Part shown: one piece after another, positions 41,050 to 49,996 of the stretch
How the letters are laid out: each line of letters opens with the position of its first letter
Position numbering within the stretch: position 1 is the first letter of the stretch
Origin: Tyzzerella sp.
GTDB taxonomy: Bacteria > Bacillota > Clostridia > Lachnospirales > Lachnospiraceae
Reading direction: 5' to 3'
Assembly (NCBI GenBank): GCA_017410145.1
Contig: JAFQRJ010000023.1
Span: forward strand, 1-64,000
DNA length: 64,000 nucleotides
Notes under the pieces: model-generated
The model's input: only the letters and a program-made list of their open reading frames with translations
What the model was told of the DNA's origin: nothing
Database searches by the model: none
Program-made: the position numbers and the translations under genes

Positions 41050-41721
41050 ATGTTTAAAATATTAGTAGTGGAAGATGACAAAGAGTTAAACAGAACCGTT
41101 TGCTCGTTTTTGAATCACAGTGGATATGTGGCAACGGGATGTTTGAATGCAGATGATGCGTTTGACGCCATGTATGAGAATGTGTTTGATTTAATTGTTT
41201 CTGATATTATGATGCCAGGCACGGATGGGTTTGATTTTGCGAAAGAAGTGCGCGATATGAATGCAGACATTCCAATTTTATTTATGACAGCACGAGATGA
41301 TATTGCATCCAAACAACGCGGGTTCCGTATTGGTGTTGATGATTATATGGTGAAGCCAATCGATTTGGATGAACTATTCTTGAGGATTGGCGCGCTCCTT
41401 CGTCGTGCAAAGATTGCAGCTAATCGAAAACTGGAAATTGGTAATTTTGTTATGGATGCAGATGAACATACAGCATATTTGAATGAGGAAGAAATCCAAA
41501 TGACAAACCGAGAGTTTAGCATCTTATATAAACTGTTATCTTATCCCAAAAAGACTTTTACGAGAACACAATTGATGGATGAGTTTTGGGATGCCGATAC
41601 AGAAACAGCACCAAGAGCCGTTGACGTCTATATGACAAAATTACGCAGCAAACTGTCAGAATGCGATGATTTTGAGATTGTGACGGTACATGGACTAGGT
41701 TACAAGGCGGTGATAAAATGA
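41050..41721 (+). CDS. OmpR/PhoB-family response regulator
   Basis: The 223-residue protein has a receiver domain with acidic residues D9/D10, phosphorylation site D52 in VSDIMMPG, T80 in LFMTAR and K102 in MVKPID. A winged-helix DNA-binding domain follows from about residue 125 (EIQMTNREFSILYKLLSYP, then TRTQLMDEFWD and VDVYMTKLRSKL). It is coupled to the sensor kinase gene by a four-base overlap. AGGGATT lies upstream of the ATG. Its targets may include the neighbouring membrane protein genes, and the alternating heptamers at 38,807-39,142 are candidate sites, but this is inference. Confidence 0.93.
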   Translation: MFKILVVEDDKELNRTVCSFLNHSGYVATGCLNADDAFDAMYENVFDLIVSDIMMPGTDGFDFAKEVRDMNADIPILFMTARDDIASKQRGFRIGVDDYMVKPIDLDELFLRIGALLRRAKIAANRKLEIGNFVMDADEHTAYLNEEEIQMTNREFSILYKLLSYPKKTFTRTQLMDEFWDADTETAPRAVDVYMTKLRSKLSECDDFEIVTVHGLGYKAVIK

Positions 41722-42773
41722 AAAGATTTTGGAAATCTATTAACCAGTTTTTGGTTTTCTTCCTGCTTGTTGCGTTTGTGATTACATGTTGTACGATGTT
41801 GTTTGTTACAACTTTGTCTGCGACGTCACACATTGAGTTAACAGCAGAAAATCTGAATTTAGCAGCGAAAGTTACTTTTGCAAATGTAGTTTTGTTAAGT
41901 TTTATATTCTACATTTTCGATGCTGTTCGGAGAAAACTGACTGTAGAACGTCCGGTGAATCGTATTTTAGAAGCTGCAGAAAAAATCATGAAAGGTGATT
42001 TCAGCGTTCGCATTCAAAAGCAAAGTAAGTTTGCAACGGATGATAAGTTTAACGAAATTATAGATTGTTTTAACAAACTTGCAGAAGAGTTAGCTAGTGT
42101 TGAAACACTTCGAACTGATTTTATTGCAAATGTATCACACGAAATGAAAACACCACTTGCTGTGATGCAAAACTATGGAACGCTGCTACAGACTCCGAAT
42201 CTTTCGGAAGAAAAACGAATAGAATATGCCAAAGGTGTAACGGATGGGGCTCATCGTATGGCAAACATGATGACCAACATTCTGAAACTAAACCGTCTGG
42301 AAAACCAGCAGATTTATCCACAAACCAGAGAATATGATTTGAGTGAGCAATTGTGTGAATGCCTATTACAATACGAAAATGTATGGGAAAAATCAAATAT
42401 TGCAATTGATACCGATATCGCTGATAACGTCATGATTACGGCAGATACAGAGTTGTTATCCTTGGTTTGGAACAATCTGTTTTCCAATGCATTTAAGTTT
42501 ACCGAACCTGGGGGAACGGTATCTGTGACCCTAACTGCAACAGCTCACCATGCAATTATAACAGTGTCCGATACCGGTTGTGGAATCTCACCGGAAGTCG
42601 GCAGACATATTTTTGATAAATTCTATCAAGGAGATACGTCTCATTCTGTACAAGGGAATGGACTTGGTCTTGCGTTGGTAAAACGAGTGATTGATATCAT
42701 GCATGGAGAAATCGGTGTAGAAAGTACAGTAGGAAAAGGTACAACATTTACGGTACGAATACGGAGGAACTGA
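41718..42773 (+). CDS. Sensor histidine kinase
   Basis: The 351-residue kinase has two close membrane helices (about 11-33 and 53-71) with only about 20 residues outside, so it probably senses within the membrane or through a partner. A HAMP region (about 72-126) leads to the dimerisation helix with His141 in FIANVSHEMKTPL, and then the ATP-binding domain with N-box NNLFSNAFKFTE, G1 DTGCGIS and G2 GNGLGLAL. It phosphorylates the response regulator encoded just before it. The intramembrane-sensing shape is typical of kinases for cell-envelope stress. The next gene encodes a multi-helix membrane protein two bases later and is a candidate sensory partner. Confidence 0.92.
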   Translation: MKRFWKSINQFLVFFLLVAFVITCCTMLFVTTLSATSHIELTAENLNLAAKVTFANVVLLSFIFYIFDAVRRKLTVERPVNRILEAAEKIMKGDFSVRIQKQSKFATDDKFNEIIDCFNKLAEELASVETLRTDFIANVSHEMKTPLAVMQNYGTLLQTPNLSEEKRIEYAKGVTDGAHRMANMMTNILKLNRLENQQIYPQTREYDLSEQLCECLLQYENVWEKSNIAIDTDIADNVMITADTELLSLVWNNLFSNAFKFTEPGGTVSVTLTATAHHAIITVSDTGCGISPEVGRHIFDKFYQGDTSHSVQGNGLGLALVKRVIDIMHGEIGVESTVGKGTTFTVRIRRN

Positions 42774-42775
42774 TT

Positions 42776-43666
42776 ATGAATTGGAAAAAGATTGTATTTC
42801 CGCCAATTTGGTTAATAATACTTCTGGTTTTATTCAGCGCAGTTTCTTTACCAATGGTTTTTATAAAGGACTTAACTGAAACGGTAATTGCGTATATTCT
42901 GTATGTTATATCGTTTTATACATTAACGGTTGTCTGTATATTATTTTCAATGGTTCTACCAAAGCGATATAAGGCAATCAAACAGAAAATATATGATAAT
43001 CCAATTGGTAACCGCTACATGACTGATGCGTCTTTTCGGACACATGTTTCACTCTATTTATCACTTGGAATTAATTTAATATATGTAGGCATCAATTTAA
43101 TTTCTTACATATTATTACATTCCATGTGGTTTGTTATTTTGGCAATATACTATGCAACACTTGCTTTGATGCGTTTTATCTTACTACGTTATGTACGTGG
43201 GGAAGGAATTGGAATCAATCGCTTAGAAGAATTAAAACGTACAAAGCTTTGTGCATTTGTTTTGTTGACATTAAACTTTGCATTATCTGGATCGGTGCTA
43301 ATGATTCTTTATCAGGATAAGGGATATAATTATCCTGGATTCTTGATTTATGTGATAGCATTATACACGTTTTATATGACCACACATGCAATTGTTGACA
43401 TGTCGAAATTTCGAAAATACAATAGCCCTGTTATGATGACGACAAAGACTATTGCATTATCGGCAGCTCTGGTTTCTATGTTGTCCTTGGAAACTGCTAT
43501 GTTTGCACAATTTGGAGCAGATATGGAACCAGAAAATCAAAGGTTGATGATTATTTTGACAGGTGCAGGCGTTAGCGTTGCTGTGATAGCAATGTCAATT
43601 TACATGATTATAAAAAATACAAAAGAGATTAGGAAATTAAGGAGTAGTAGAAATGGAACAATTTAA
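42776..43666 (+). CDS. Multi-helix membrane protein of the two-component operon
   Basis: The 296-residue protein has about seven or eight hydrophobic segments, starting with PPIWLIILLVLFSAVSLPMVF and ending with a cytoplasmic tail KEIRKLRSSRN. No transporter or enzyme signature is visible. It starts two bases after the kinase stop and overlaps the next gene by 14 bases, so it is part of the same transcript. As the kinase has almost no external domain, this protein could supply the sensing function or be a regulated target. The family is not recognised. Confidence 0.65.
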   Translation: MNWKKIVFPPIWLIILLVLFSAVSLPMVFIKDLTETVIAYILYVISFYTLTVVCILFSMVLPKRYKAIKQKIYDNPIGNRYMTDASFRTHVSLYLSLGINLIYVGINLISYILLHSMWFVILAIYYATLALMRFILLRYVRGEGIGINRLEELKRTKLCAFVLLTLNFALSGSVLMILYQDKGYNYPGFLIYVIALYTFYMTTHAIVDMSKFRKYNSPVMMTTKTIALSAALVSMLSLETAMFAQFGADMEPENQRLMIILTGAGVSVAVIAMSIYMIIKNTKEIRKLRSSRNGTI

Positions 43667-44015
43667 CTACACATATTCTGCTAAACAGCAGGAAGAAATC
43701 AAAAAAATTCGAAGTAAATATATCGTACAAGAGGAAGATAAGATGCAACAGCTAAGACGCATGGATCAAAGTGTTACGCAAAAAAGTACCATGTATTCAA
43801 TTATTGTTGGTGTAATTGGTGCACTGATTATGGGAATTGGGATGTGTTGTTGCCTAGTTTGGCAGGGGAAATTATTTATTCCGGGAATTATAATTGGAAT
43901 TATTGGAATTGTGCTTATTAGTATGGCGTATCCAATCTTTAATCATATTACACGAAAAGAACGTGAGAAGATTGCCCCGGAAATTCTTCGTCTCACGGAT
44001 GAATTAATGAAATAA
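43653..44015 (+). CDS. Two-helix membrane protein, paralogue of the protein at 40,548
   Basis: The 120-residue protein has a polar N-terminal helix (YSAKQQEEIKKIRSKY), two membrane helices at about 46-68 and 72-94, and a charged end REKIAPEILRLTDELMK. It mirrors the protein at 40,548 in length and in the blocks STMYSIIVGVIGALIMG and PGIIIGIIG. It is translated from an ATG 14 bases inside the previous gene, with TTAAGGAG upstream. The two copies lie at the ends of two neighbouring operons, which suggests duplication and related roles in envelope function. The family is not recognised. Confidence 0.65.
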   Translation: MEQFNYTYSAKQQEEIKKIRSKYIVQEEDKMQQLRRMDQSVTQKSTMYSIIVGVIGALIMGIGMCCCLVWQGKLFIPGIIIGIIGIVLISMAYPIFNHITRKEREKIAPEILRLTDELMK

Positions 44016-44037
44016 TTTATCATAGATACAAACCAGT

Positions 44038-44078
44038 CACACATATATTTAATACAAACGTATATGTGTGGCTTTTTT
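44038..44078 (+). terminator. Hairpin with T-run directly before yqfC
   Basis: CACACATATA (44,038-44,047) pairs perfectly with TATATGTGTG (44,061-44,070), and a run of six T ends exactly at the base before the yqfC ATG. It looks like the terminator of the two-component operon. It also leaves yqfC without room for a normal ribosome site. Confidence 0.65.
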
Positions 44079-44357
44079 ATGGACAAAAAGAATCTGAAAT
44101 CGCGTATTACAGATGCTGCCGGCATGCCAAAGGATGTCCTGCTTGGAGTTCCCTTACTCACAATTGCAGGACAGTCGGAAGTATGTATTGAAAATTATCG
44201 TGGCATATTAGAATATACAGATAAATTAATTCGCATCCAAACAAAGCTTGGAAAAATACACGTAATTGGGAGAAATCTTCAAATTGAATTCTATACAAAT
44301 GATGAAATGAAAATTATAGGACATATTACCGTGATTGAATTTCATGAGGGAGGCTAG
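44079..44357 (+). CDS. yqfC: Sporulation protein YqfC
   Basis: The 92-residue protein fits YqfC of endospore formers: KSRITDAAGMPKDVLLGVPLLTIAGQSEVCIENYRGILEYTD and the following RIQTKLGKIHVIGRNLQI. It is transcribed in the mother cell under sigma-E in Bacillus, with yqfD; its molecular function is unknown. ATG at 44,079 is used; an in-frame ATG at 44,064 lies inside the hairpin stem. Neither has a Shine-Dalgarno site, which is unusual here. It is three bases before yqfD. The order yqfC-yqfD-phoH-ybeY is conserved in Firmicutes. Confidence 0.85.
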   Translation: MDKKNLKSRITDAAGMPKDVLLGVPLLTIAGQSEVCIENYRGILEYTDKLIRIQTKLGKIHVIGRNLQIEFYTNDEMKIIGHITVIEFHEGG

Positions 44358-44360
44358 AAA

Positions 44361-45581
44361 TTGTTTACTTCATTATTTCGTTATATTCAAGGATATTTGA
44401 AGGTCCGCGTAACAGGATATTCGCCGGAACGCTTTTTAAATCTTTGCAAGAATAAGAAAATAGACGTATGGGGCTTGGAAGCAAGACAAAATGCATACGA
44501 CATGTATATAAGAATTAGTGGATTTCGAAAATTAAAACCAATATTAAAAAAGACACAGACGAAGGTAACGATAGAAGGGCGATATGGAATGCCCTTCTTT
44601 TTCCATAAATACAGAAAACGGAAGTTGTTTTTTGCAGGCATTATTCTCTGTGTGATTTTAATATATAGTTTTACTTTTTTTGTTTGGGATATCCATTTAC
44701 AAGGGAACTTAACCATTACAAATAATGTGCTTCTAGAGTACTTAGAATCCAAAAACATCTCACATGGAATGTTGAAAGCAAAGGTGGATTGCGAGCAAAT
44801 TTCAAAAGACATACGTAAAAATTTTGACGATATTATCTGGGTGTCTACATCTGTGCAGGGGACACGTTTGTTTATTCATGTAAAAGAAAATACGGATACA
44901 TTTGAGATGACAGAGGAACAGAACGAACCTAGTGATATTGTGGCTGATAAAGATGGTGTGATAAAAAGTATTGTTACCAGAAACGGTGTCCCCCAGGTTG
45001 TGGCAGGAGACGAGGTGAAAACAGGAGATTTGTTGGTTTCAGGAACCGTAGATGTATTAAATGATGCGAAAGAAGTGGTTGCGCATCGCTATGTAATGTC
45101 AGATGCGGATATTCTCATAGAGCGTATAGTCCAATATGAAGACAAAATTCTTAAAAAATATGATAAAAAACAATATACTAATAAAAAGAGACATTTGTTT
45201 TTTCTAAAAACAGGGGAACATGAATTTGTATTAGGTTGGAGAAAAAATTCATTTGAAAATTTTGAAGTGCAAACTAAAGAAAGCAGATTGAAATTAAATG
45301 AAAACTTTTATTTGCCTTTTGTTGTGGGCAGAAAATCAATTTTAGAATATGAATTTACGAAATCAGAATATAGCAAGGAGGAAATGGAAACCTTATTAAC
45401 TAATAATTACAAACGCTTTTGCACAGAGCTAGAGGAACATGATGCTGTTATTTTAGATTCTAATTTTAATATCACCGAGGATAACAATGGACTTTTTGCA
45501 AGTGCTACCATAACTTTACTTGAAGAAGTGGGAATAAATAGGAAAATCGTTGATTTCCAATCACCCCCTGTGGTAGAATAA
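44361..45581 (+). CDS. yqfD: Sporulation protein YqfD
   Basis: The 406-residue product has a soluble N-terminal domain, one membrane helix (about 92-112, FAGIILCVILIYSFTFFVWD) and a large external domain containing VWVSTSV-like strands and GVPQVVAGDEVKTGDLLVSG near residue 215. This matches YqfD (SpoIV-like), needed for efficient sporulation in Bacillus, probably at the forespore envelope. The start is TTG at 44,361 with GGGAGG upstream. It is adjacent to yqfC and 37 bases from phoH. Confidence 0.85.
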   Translation: MFTSLFRYIQGYLKVRVTGYSPERFLNLCKNKKIDVWGLEARQNAYDMYIRISGFRKLKPILKKTQTKVTIEGRYGMPFFFHKYRKRKLFFAGIILCVILIYSFTFFVWDIHLQGNLTITNNVLLEYLESKNISHGMLKAKVDCEQISKDIRKNFDDIIWVSTSVQGTRLFIHVKENTDTFEMTEEQNEPSDIVADKDGVIKSIVTRNGVPQVVAGDEVKTGDLLVSGTVDVLNDAKEVVAHRYVMSDADILIERIVQYEDKILKKYDKKQYTNKKRHLFFLKTGEHEFVLGWRKNSFENFEVQTKESRLKLNENFYLPFVVGRKSILEYEFTKSEYSKEEMETLLTNNYKRFCTELEEHDAVILDSNFNITEDNNGLFASATITLLEEVGINRKIVDFQSPPVVE

Positions 45582-45618
45582 TATGAACTATGAAATAAAT
45601 TAGTGAGGAACTATATAC

Positions 45619-46605
45619 ATGAGTATTTTAGAAGAATTTCTGGAAATTCCGGCAGAGCACGAAAGTAATATATTTGGTCAATTTGATGCCTATGCCAAGA
45701 AAATAGAACGCACGCTTCACGTCACCTTGATTGCACGTGACGGAAATGTAAAGATTTTGGGGGAAGCTGTTCGGGTAAATCAGGCGAAACGGGTATTGGA
45801 ACAGTTGATGGCTCTTTCGAAACGGGGGAATACCATATCAGAACAGAATGTAGACTACGCCATTTCGCTGGTATTTGAAGATAACGAAAAAGAGTTGGTT
45901 GAAATTGATAAGGATATTATCTGCCATACTCTTCAGGGCAAACCCATTAAACCGAAAACCTTAGGACAGAAGAAATATGTGGACGCTATACGCAAGCAAA
46001 TGATTGTATTTGGTCTTGGACCTGCAGGAACGGGAAAAACCTATCTTGCTATGGCTATGGCAATTACAGCATTTAAAAACAATGAAGTGGGACGGATTAT
46101 TTTGACACGTCCTGCCATTGAAGCGGGAGAAAAATTAGGATTTCTTCCGGGAGATTTGCAAAGTAAGATTGATCCATACCTTAGACCACTTTATGATGCA
46201 TTATATCAGATCATGGGGGCAGAAAGTTTTATCAAAAATTCCGAAAAAGGATTGATTGAAGTAGCACCTCTTGCTTATATGAGAGGACGCACCTTAGACA
46301 ATGCATTTATCATTTTGGATGAAGCGCAAAACACCACGCCGGCTCAGATGAAAATGTTTCTGACACGTATTGGGTTTGGCTCCAAGGTAGTCATCACCGG
46401 TGATGCGACACAAAAAGACTTGCCGGCAGGTATGATTTCCGGTTTGGATGTAGCAACAAAGGTCGTGAAAAATATTGATGATATTGCGATTTGCAACTTA
46501 ACAAGCAAGGATGTTGTCAGACATCCACTTGTACAGAAAATTGTAAAAGCTTATGAAGAATATGAGCATAAGCAGGAACGTGCAAAAGAGAGAAGGAAAA
46601 AATAA
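45619..46605 (+). CDS. phoH: PhoH-family ATPase
   Basis: The 328-residue protein has an N-terminal KH-like region (residues 25-95) and a RecA-like ATPase: Walker A GPAGTGKTYLAMAMA near residue 134, the block ILTRPAIEAGEKLGFLPGDL near 161-180, and Walker B AFIILDEAQNTTPAQMK near residue 232, then VITGDATQKDLP. PhoH/YbeZ proteins interact with YbeY and have a role in rRNA maturation or RNA handling. The ybeY gene follows with a one-base overlap, which supports that link. Confidence 0.92.
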   Translation: MSILEEFLEIPAEHESNIFGQFDAYAKKIERTLHVTLIARDGNVKILGEAVRVNQAKRVLEQLMALSKRGNTISEQNVDYAISLVFEDNEKELVEIDKDIICHTLQGKPIKPKTLGQKKYVDAIRKQMIVFGLGPAGTGKTYLAMAMAITAFKNNEVGRIILTRPAIEAGEKLGFLPGDLQSKIDPYLRPLYDALYQIMGAESFIKNSEKGLIEVAPLAYMRGRTLDNAFIILDEAQNTTPAQMKMFLTRIGFGSKVVITGDATQKDLPAGMISGLDVATKVVKNIDDIAICNLTSKDVVRHPLVQKIVKAYEEYEHKQERAKERRKK

Positions 46606-47099
46606 TGACATTATTTTTTGAAGAAGAAGGTCAATTGAATCTAGATTTACAATGTGAGGAATTGGCGAAAAAAGTGATAGATGCGGCACTTGATTATGTG
46701 GAGTGTCCGTATGAAGCAGAAGTGAATTTATTATTAACGATGAACGATGAAATTCGGGAAATGAATCGGAATTTTCGAAATATTGACAGAGCGACAGATG
46801 TATTGTCTTTCCCAATGATTGATTACGGGGAAGCCGGAAACTTTGATTTTTTAGAGAATGCAACGGAAGCATTTCACCCGGAAACCGGTGAATTGATTTT
46901 GGGAGACATTGTAATTTCTAAAGAAAAGGTCATTTCTCAGGCAGAAGAGTATGGTCATTCTATTGAACGAGAATATGCGTTTTTAATCGCACACAGCATG
47001 TTGCATTTATTTGGTTATGACCATATGGAAGAAGAGGAACGCATAGAAATGGAGCGAAAGCAAAAGGACATTTTGGAAAGTTTGCAAATAGTAAGATAG
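46605..47099 (+). CDS. ybeY: Endoribonuclease YbeY
   Basis: The 164-residue protein carries the YbeY zinc site HSMLHLFGYDH near residue 128-138 (H-x3-H-x5-H) and the upstream block NRNFRNIDRATDVLSFP near residue 50. YbeY is a metal-dependent endonuclease needed for 16S rRNA 3' end maturation and ribosome quality control. The start overlaps the phoH stop by one base (TAATG). The length is normal. In many relatives dgkA, cdd or era follow; here a flippase gene is next. Confidence 0.93.
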   Translation: MTLFFEEEGQLNLDLQCEELAKKVIDAALDYVECPYEAEVNLLLTMNDEIREMNRNFRNIDRATDVLSFPMIDYGEAGNFDFLENATEAFHPETGELILGDIVISKEKVISQAEEYGHSIEREYAFLIAHSMLHLFGYDHMEEEERIEMERKQKDILESLQIVR

Positions 47100-47109
47100 A
47101 GGTTATTTT

Positions 47110-48780
47110 ATGAACGGGGAACAAAAGAAGAAGAACAATAGTTTTCTTATACAGGGCGCAATATTAGCTGCCGCAGGAATTGTAACGCGCTTAATAGGGC
47201 TTGCATATCGTATACCGGTTAATAATATCCTTGGCGATGAAGGTCAAGGCTTTTACGGCTGCGCTTTTTCCATCTACAATATTGCCCTTTTACTTACCTC
47301 GTATAGTTTACCCCTTGCAGTGTCGAAACTTGTTTCGGCGAGAACCTCAAAAGGGGAACATAAAAATGCGATGCGCATTTTCAAAGGGGCCTTGCTTTTT
47401 GCTGTAGCAGTTGGTGCACTGGTTGGCCTGATTGTATTTCTTTTTGCCGATTTTATAGCAGGAAATATTATGTCCCTTCGTTTGAGCGCATATGCACTTC
47501 GTGTTCTTGCCCCATGTTTATTTGTGGTTGCAGTGATGGGTGTGGTACGAGGATATTTTCAAGGGATGGGGACCATGGTACCTACCGCAGTTTCTCAGAT
47601 ACTGGAACAGATTGTGAATGCCATTGTCAGTATCGTGGGTGCAAGTTATTTGCTTGAAATGGGAAAAAAAGTTGCAGAATCTAAGAATGAACCTTCTCTA
47701 CCATTCGCCTACGGCGCAGCCGGGGGAACACTTGGTACATTAACAGGTGCAGTTTTTGGCCTAATATTTTTGCTGATTTTATTAAAACTATATTATCCGA
47801 CAATGAAACGTCGTATAGTCCGCGACCGTTCCCCTATCCAAGAAGGGTATCGGGAAGTCTATACCGCGCTGGTACTTACCATTGCACCGGTTATTTTAAG
47901 TACAGCTATTTATAATATTAATGACACCATAGACCAAGGGATTTTTAGTGCTATTATGTTGACACAGGGTCACAGCGAAAAACAGGCAGCAGAATTCTTA
48001 GGCATGTTTACCGGGAAATATAATACCCTGATTCATATTCCGCTTGCAGTAGCAAATGCACTTGGTTCTTCGTTGATACCGAGCTTAACGGCCTCTGTGT
48101 CCAATGGAACAAAGCAGGAAATCCGCTCAAAAATCAGCATGGTTATTCGTTTTGCAATGTTGGTTGCCATTCCAAGTTGTATGGCATTTTTTGTTATGCC
48201 GCATCAGATTTTGTCCTTGCTTTATGTTGGAAACATAACGATTCCGGCTAAAATGTTACGTATTGGAGCTGTTACAGTTGTGTTTTATTGTTTGTCCACT
48301 GTAACGAATTCAATTTTACAAGGCTTAAACAAGATGACAACACCGGTAAAACATGGAGCTATCTCCCTTGGGATTCATCTTATTGCGGTTGTCATCATGT
48401 TGGTTGGTTTGAAATGGGAAATCTATTCACTAGTAGTGGGTAATATCATTTTCTCGCTTAGTATGTGTATTTTAAATGCCAGGGCCATTCGGAAGGTATC
48501 CGGATATCATCAGGAACTTAAGAAGACATTTGTCATTCCGTTAGGAGCATCCTTCATTATGGGTGTTGTCATTCTTATTGTTTGGAATTCTCTTGCAATT
48601 TTTGCACCGGAAAAGCTGTCAACACTTATTACCATTGGTTTTGCAGGAGCAGCCTATATGGTTTCCTTACTGAAATTAGGAGCTTTGTCTCCAGAGGAGA
48701 TTCTGGCATTTCCAAAAGGAAGAAAATTATTAACATTATTTAGAAAGCTTAAGCTGGTAAAAGCAGAAGAAACTGAATAA
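47110..48780 (+). CDS. SpoVB/MurJ-like lipid-linked oligosaccharide flippase
   Basis: The 556-residue protein has about fourteen membrane helices. The start FLIQGAILAAAGIVTRLIGLAYRIPVNNILGDEGQGFYG is the landmark of the MATE-like polysaccharide transporter family that includes SpoVB and MurJ. SpoVB is required for spore cortex; relatives flip lipid II or lipid-linked glycans. The length and a cytoplasmic ending rich in lysine fit SpoVB-type clostridial proteins. It starts ten bases after ybeY. The neighbouring yqfC/yqfD and BofC-like genes make a sporulation role likely, but vegetative MurJ-like activity remains possible. Confidence 0.85.
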   Translation: MNGEQKKKNNSFLIQGAILAAAGIVTRLIGLAYRIPVNNILGDEGQGFYGCAFSIYNIALLLTSYSLPLAVSKLVSARTSKGEHKNAMRIFKGALLFAVAVGALVGLIVFLFADFIAGNIMSLRLSAYALRVLAPCLFVVAVMGVVRGYFQGMGTMVPTAVSQILEQIVNAIVSIVGASYLLEMGKKVAESKNEPSLPFAYGAAGGTLGTLTGAVFGLIFLLILLKLYYPTMKRRIVRDRSPIQEGYREVYTALVLTIAPVILSTAIYNINDTIDQGIFSAIMLTQGHSEKQAAEFLGMFTGKYNTLIHIPLAVANALGSSLIPSLTASVSNGTKQEIRSKISMVIRFAMLVAIPSCMAFFVMPHQILSLLYVGNITIPAKMLRIGAVTVVFYCLSTVTNSILQGLNKMTTPVKHGAISLGIHLIAVVIMLVGLKWEIYSLVVGNIIFSLSMCILNARAIRKVSGYHQELKKTFVIPLGASFIMGVVILIVWNSLAIFAPEKLSTLITIGFAGAAYMVSLLKLGALSPEEILAFPKGRKLLTLFRKLKLVKAEETE

Positions 48781-48829
48781 AATTTAACAATTAAACCAAT
48801 ACTGTATAACAAAAAAAGGAGTTGCCTTT

Positions 48830-49168
48830 ATGAATAAAAAATATGGTATTGGTTTTTTGCTGGGATTTATAATATTAGTTTCGTTATTTATTTTGGCTTA
48901 TCGTATCAGTTATCAACGCGCATTAGACAAGCATAATCAACAAAATAAACAACTGGCCGAAGAAGTAACAGAAACAGAACTTTGTTATTATATCAAAGAG
49001 TCAGATGGGTATGTTACGGTTTATGAATCGGACAATAAGACTGTCTATGATTACACCACAATATTGGTTGAGGATTTACCGGAAGAAATCAGGGAAAAAG
49101 TGAAAAAAGGAATCAAAATGACTTCTTTGGGACAAGTTTATGGATTCTTGGAAAATTATTCAAGCTAA
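48830..49168 (+). CDS. BofC C-terminal domain-like membrane-anchored protein
   Basis: The 112-residue product has one N-terminal membrane helix (about 6-24) and an external part. The C-terminal 60 residues contain GYVTVYESDNKTVYDYTTI, EDLPEEIREKVKKG and GQVYGFLENYSS, similar to the C-terminal domain of BofC. In Bacillus BofC acts between the forespore membranes to inhibit the SpoIVB protease and time sigma-K activation; here only the small C-terminal part is present, so function may differ. AAAAAGGAG precedes the ATG. It follows the SpoVB-like gene by 49 bases. Confidence 0.65.
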   Translation: MNKKYGIGFLLGFIILVSLFILAYRISYQRALDKHNQQNKQLAEEVTETELCYYIKESDGYVTVYESDNKTVYDYTTILVEDLPEEIREKVKKGIKMTSLGQVYGFLENYSS

Positions 49169-49233
49169 AAAATATAGACGAAAAAGCAGTTATGATGTAA
49201 TATAAGATAAGATTTAAGGAAGGACAAAAGAAC

Positions 49234-49455
49234 ATGACAGAGGAAAAGATAGAACGAATTAATGTATTGGCCCGCAAAGCAAAAACGGAGGGGTTGACCG
49301 AGGAAGAAAAGGCAGAACAGCAAGTGCTTCGCAGGGAGTTTATTGATGATTTCAAGCGTAATTTAAGAGGTCAGCTTGATAATATTTCTATCAAGGAAGA
49401 AGATGGCTCTATTACCAACTTGGGTGAAAAATATGGAAACCAAAAAGGACATTAG
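49234..49455 (+). CDS. DUF896 (YnzC-like) small protein
   Basis: The 73-residue protein matches DUF896: KIERINVLARKAKTEGLTEEE and QQVLRREFIDDFKRNLRGQLDNI. Bacillus members (YnzC, YneA-linked YnzC) are small helical proteins of uncertain role linked to SOS or sporulation regions. AAGGAAGGAC precedes the ATG. Its 3' end overlaps the cyclo-ligase gene by 23 bases. Confidence 0.85.
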   Translation: MTEEKIERINVLARKAKTEGLTEEEKAEQQVLRREFIDDFKRNLRGQLDNISIKEEDGSITNLGEKYGNQKGH

Positions 49456-49996
49456 AAAATGTATTCTTTCATACAGGGATAGTATGAATAAAAAAGAGTG
49501 GGAAGAGAACAGTCGCAAAATACAAGATTGCGTAGCGTCTCATCCTTTCTTTTTGGAAACGAATGTCATCTATTGCTATGTAGATTACCGTAATGAAGTA
49601 GGTACCGCATCCATTATCAGAAAAGCATGGCAATTAGGAAAACAAGTTGCCGTGCCAAAAGTGGAAGGAGAAGAAATGAAATTTTACTACATTTCTGACT
49701 TTTCTGACTTAAAGGAAGGCTATTGCGGGATTTTAGAGCCGACTAAAAATGCGCTTGCAAATGACACCCAGGCTCTGGTGATTATACCTGGAGTTGCCTT
49801 TGACAAAAATCGAAATCGCATTGGTTATGGCAAGGGTTTTTATGATAAATTTATGGAAAAACATCCGTCTTTTCATACAATAGCACTGGCATTTGAATGT
49901 CAGGTACTTGATAAAATAGCTGTAGAAACGTTTGATTATCAACCGGAAGTTTTAATTACAGAGGAGAAGTTATACAATGCAAATATTACCAAATGA
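49433..49996 (+). CDS. 5-formyltetrahydrofolate cyclo-ligase
   Basis: The 187-residue enzyme converts 5-formyl-THF to 5,10-methenyl-THF with ATP. The landmarks are the N-terminal KKDIRKCILSYRDSM, then IIPGVAFDKNRNRIGYGKGFYDKFM near residue 119-143, the ATP/folate-binding block of the 5-FTHF cyclo-ligase family. ATG at 49,433 is used, with GGGTGAAAA upstream, inside the end of the DUF896 gene. It overlaps the start of the DUF4250 gene by 20 bases. Confidence 0.9.
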   Translation: METKKDIRKCILSYRDSMNKKEWEENSRKIQDCVASHPFFLETNVIYCYVDYRNEVGTASIIRKAWQLGKQVAVPKVEGEEMKFYYISDFSDLKEGYCGILEPTKNALANDTQALVIIPGVAFDKNRNRIGYGKGFYDKFMEKHPSFHTIALAFECQVLDKIAVETFDYQPEVLITEEKLYNANITK

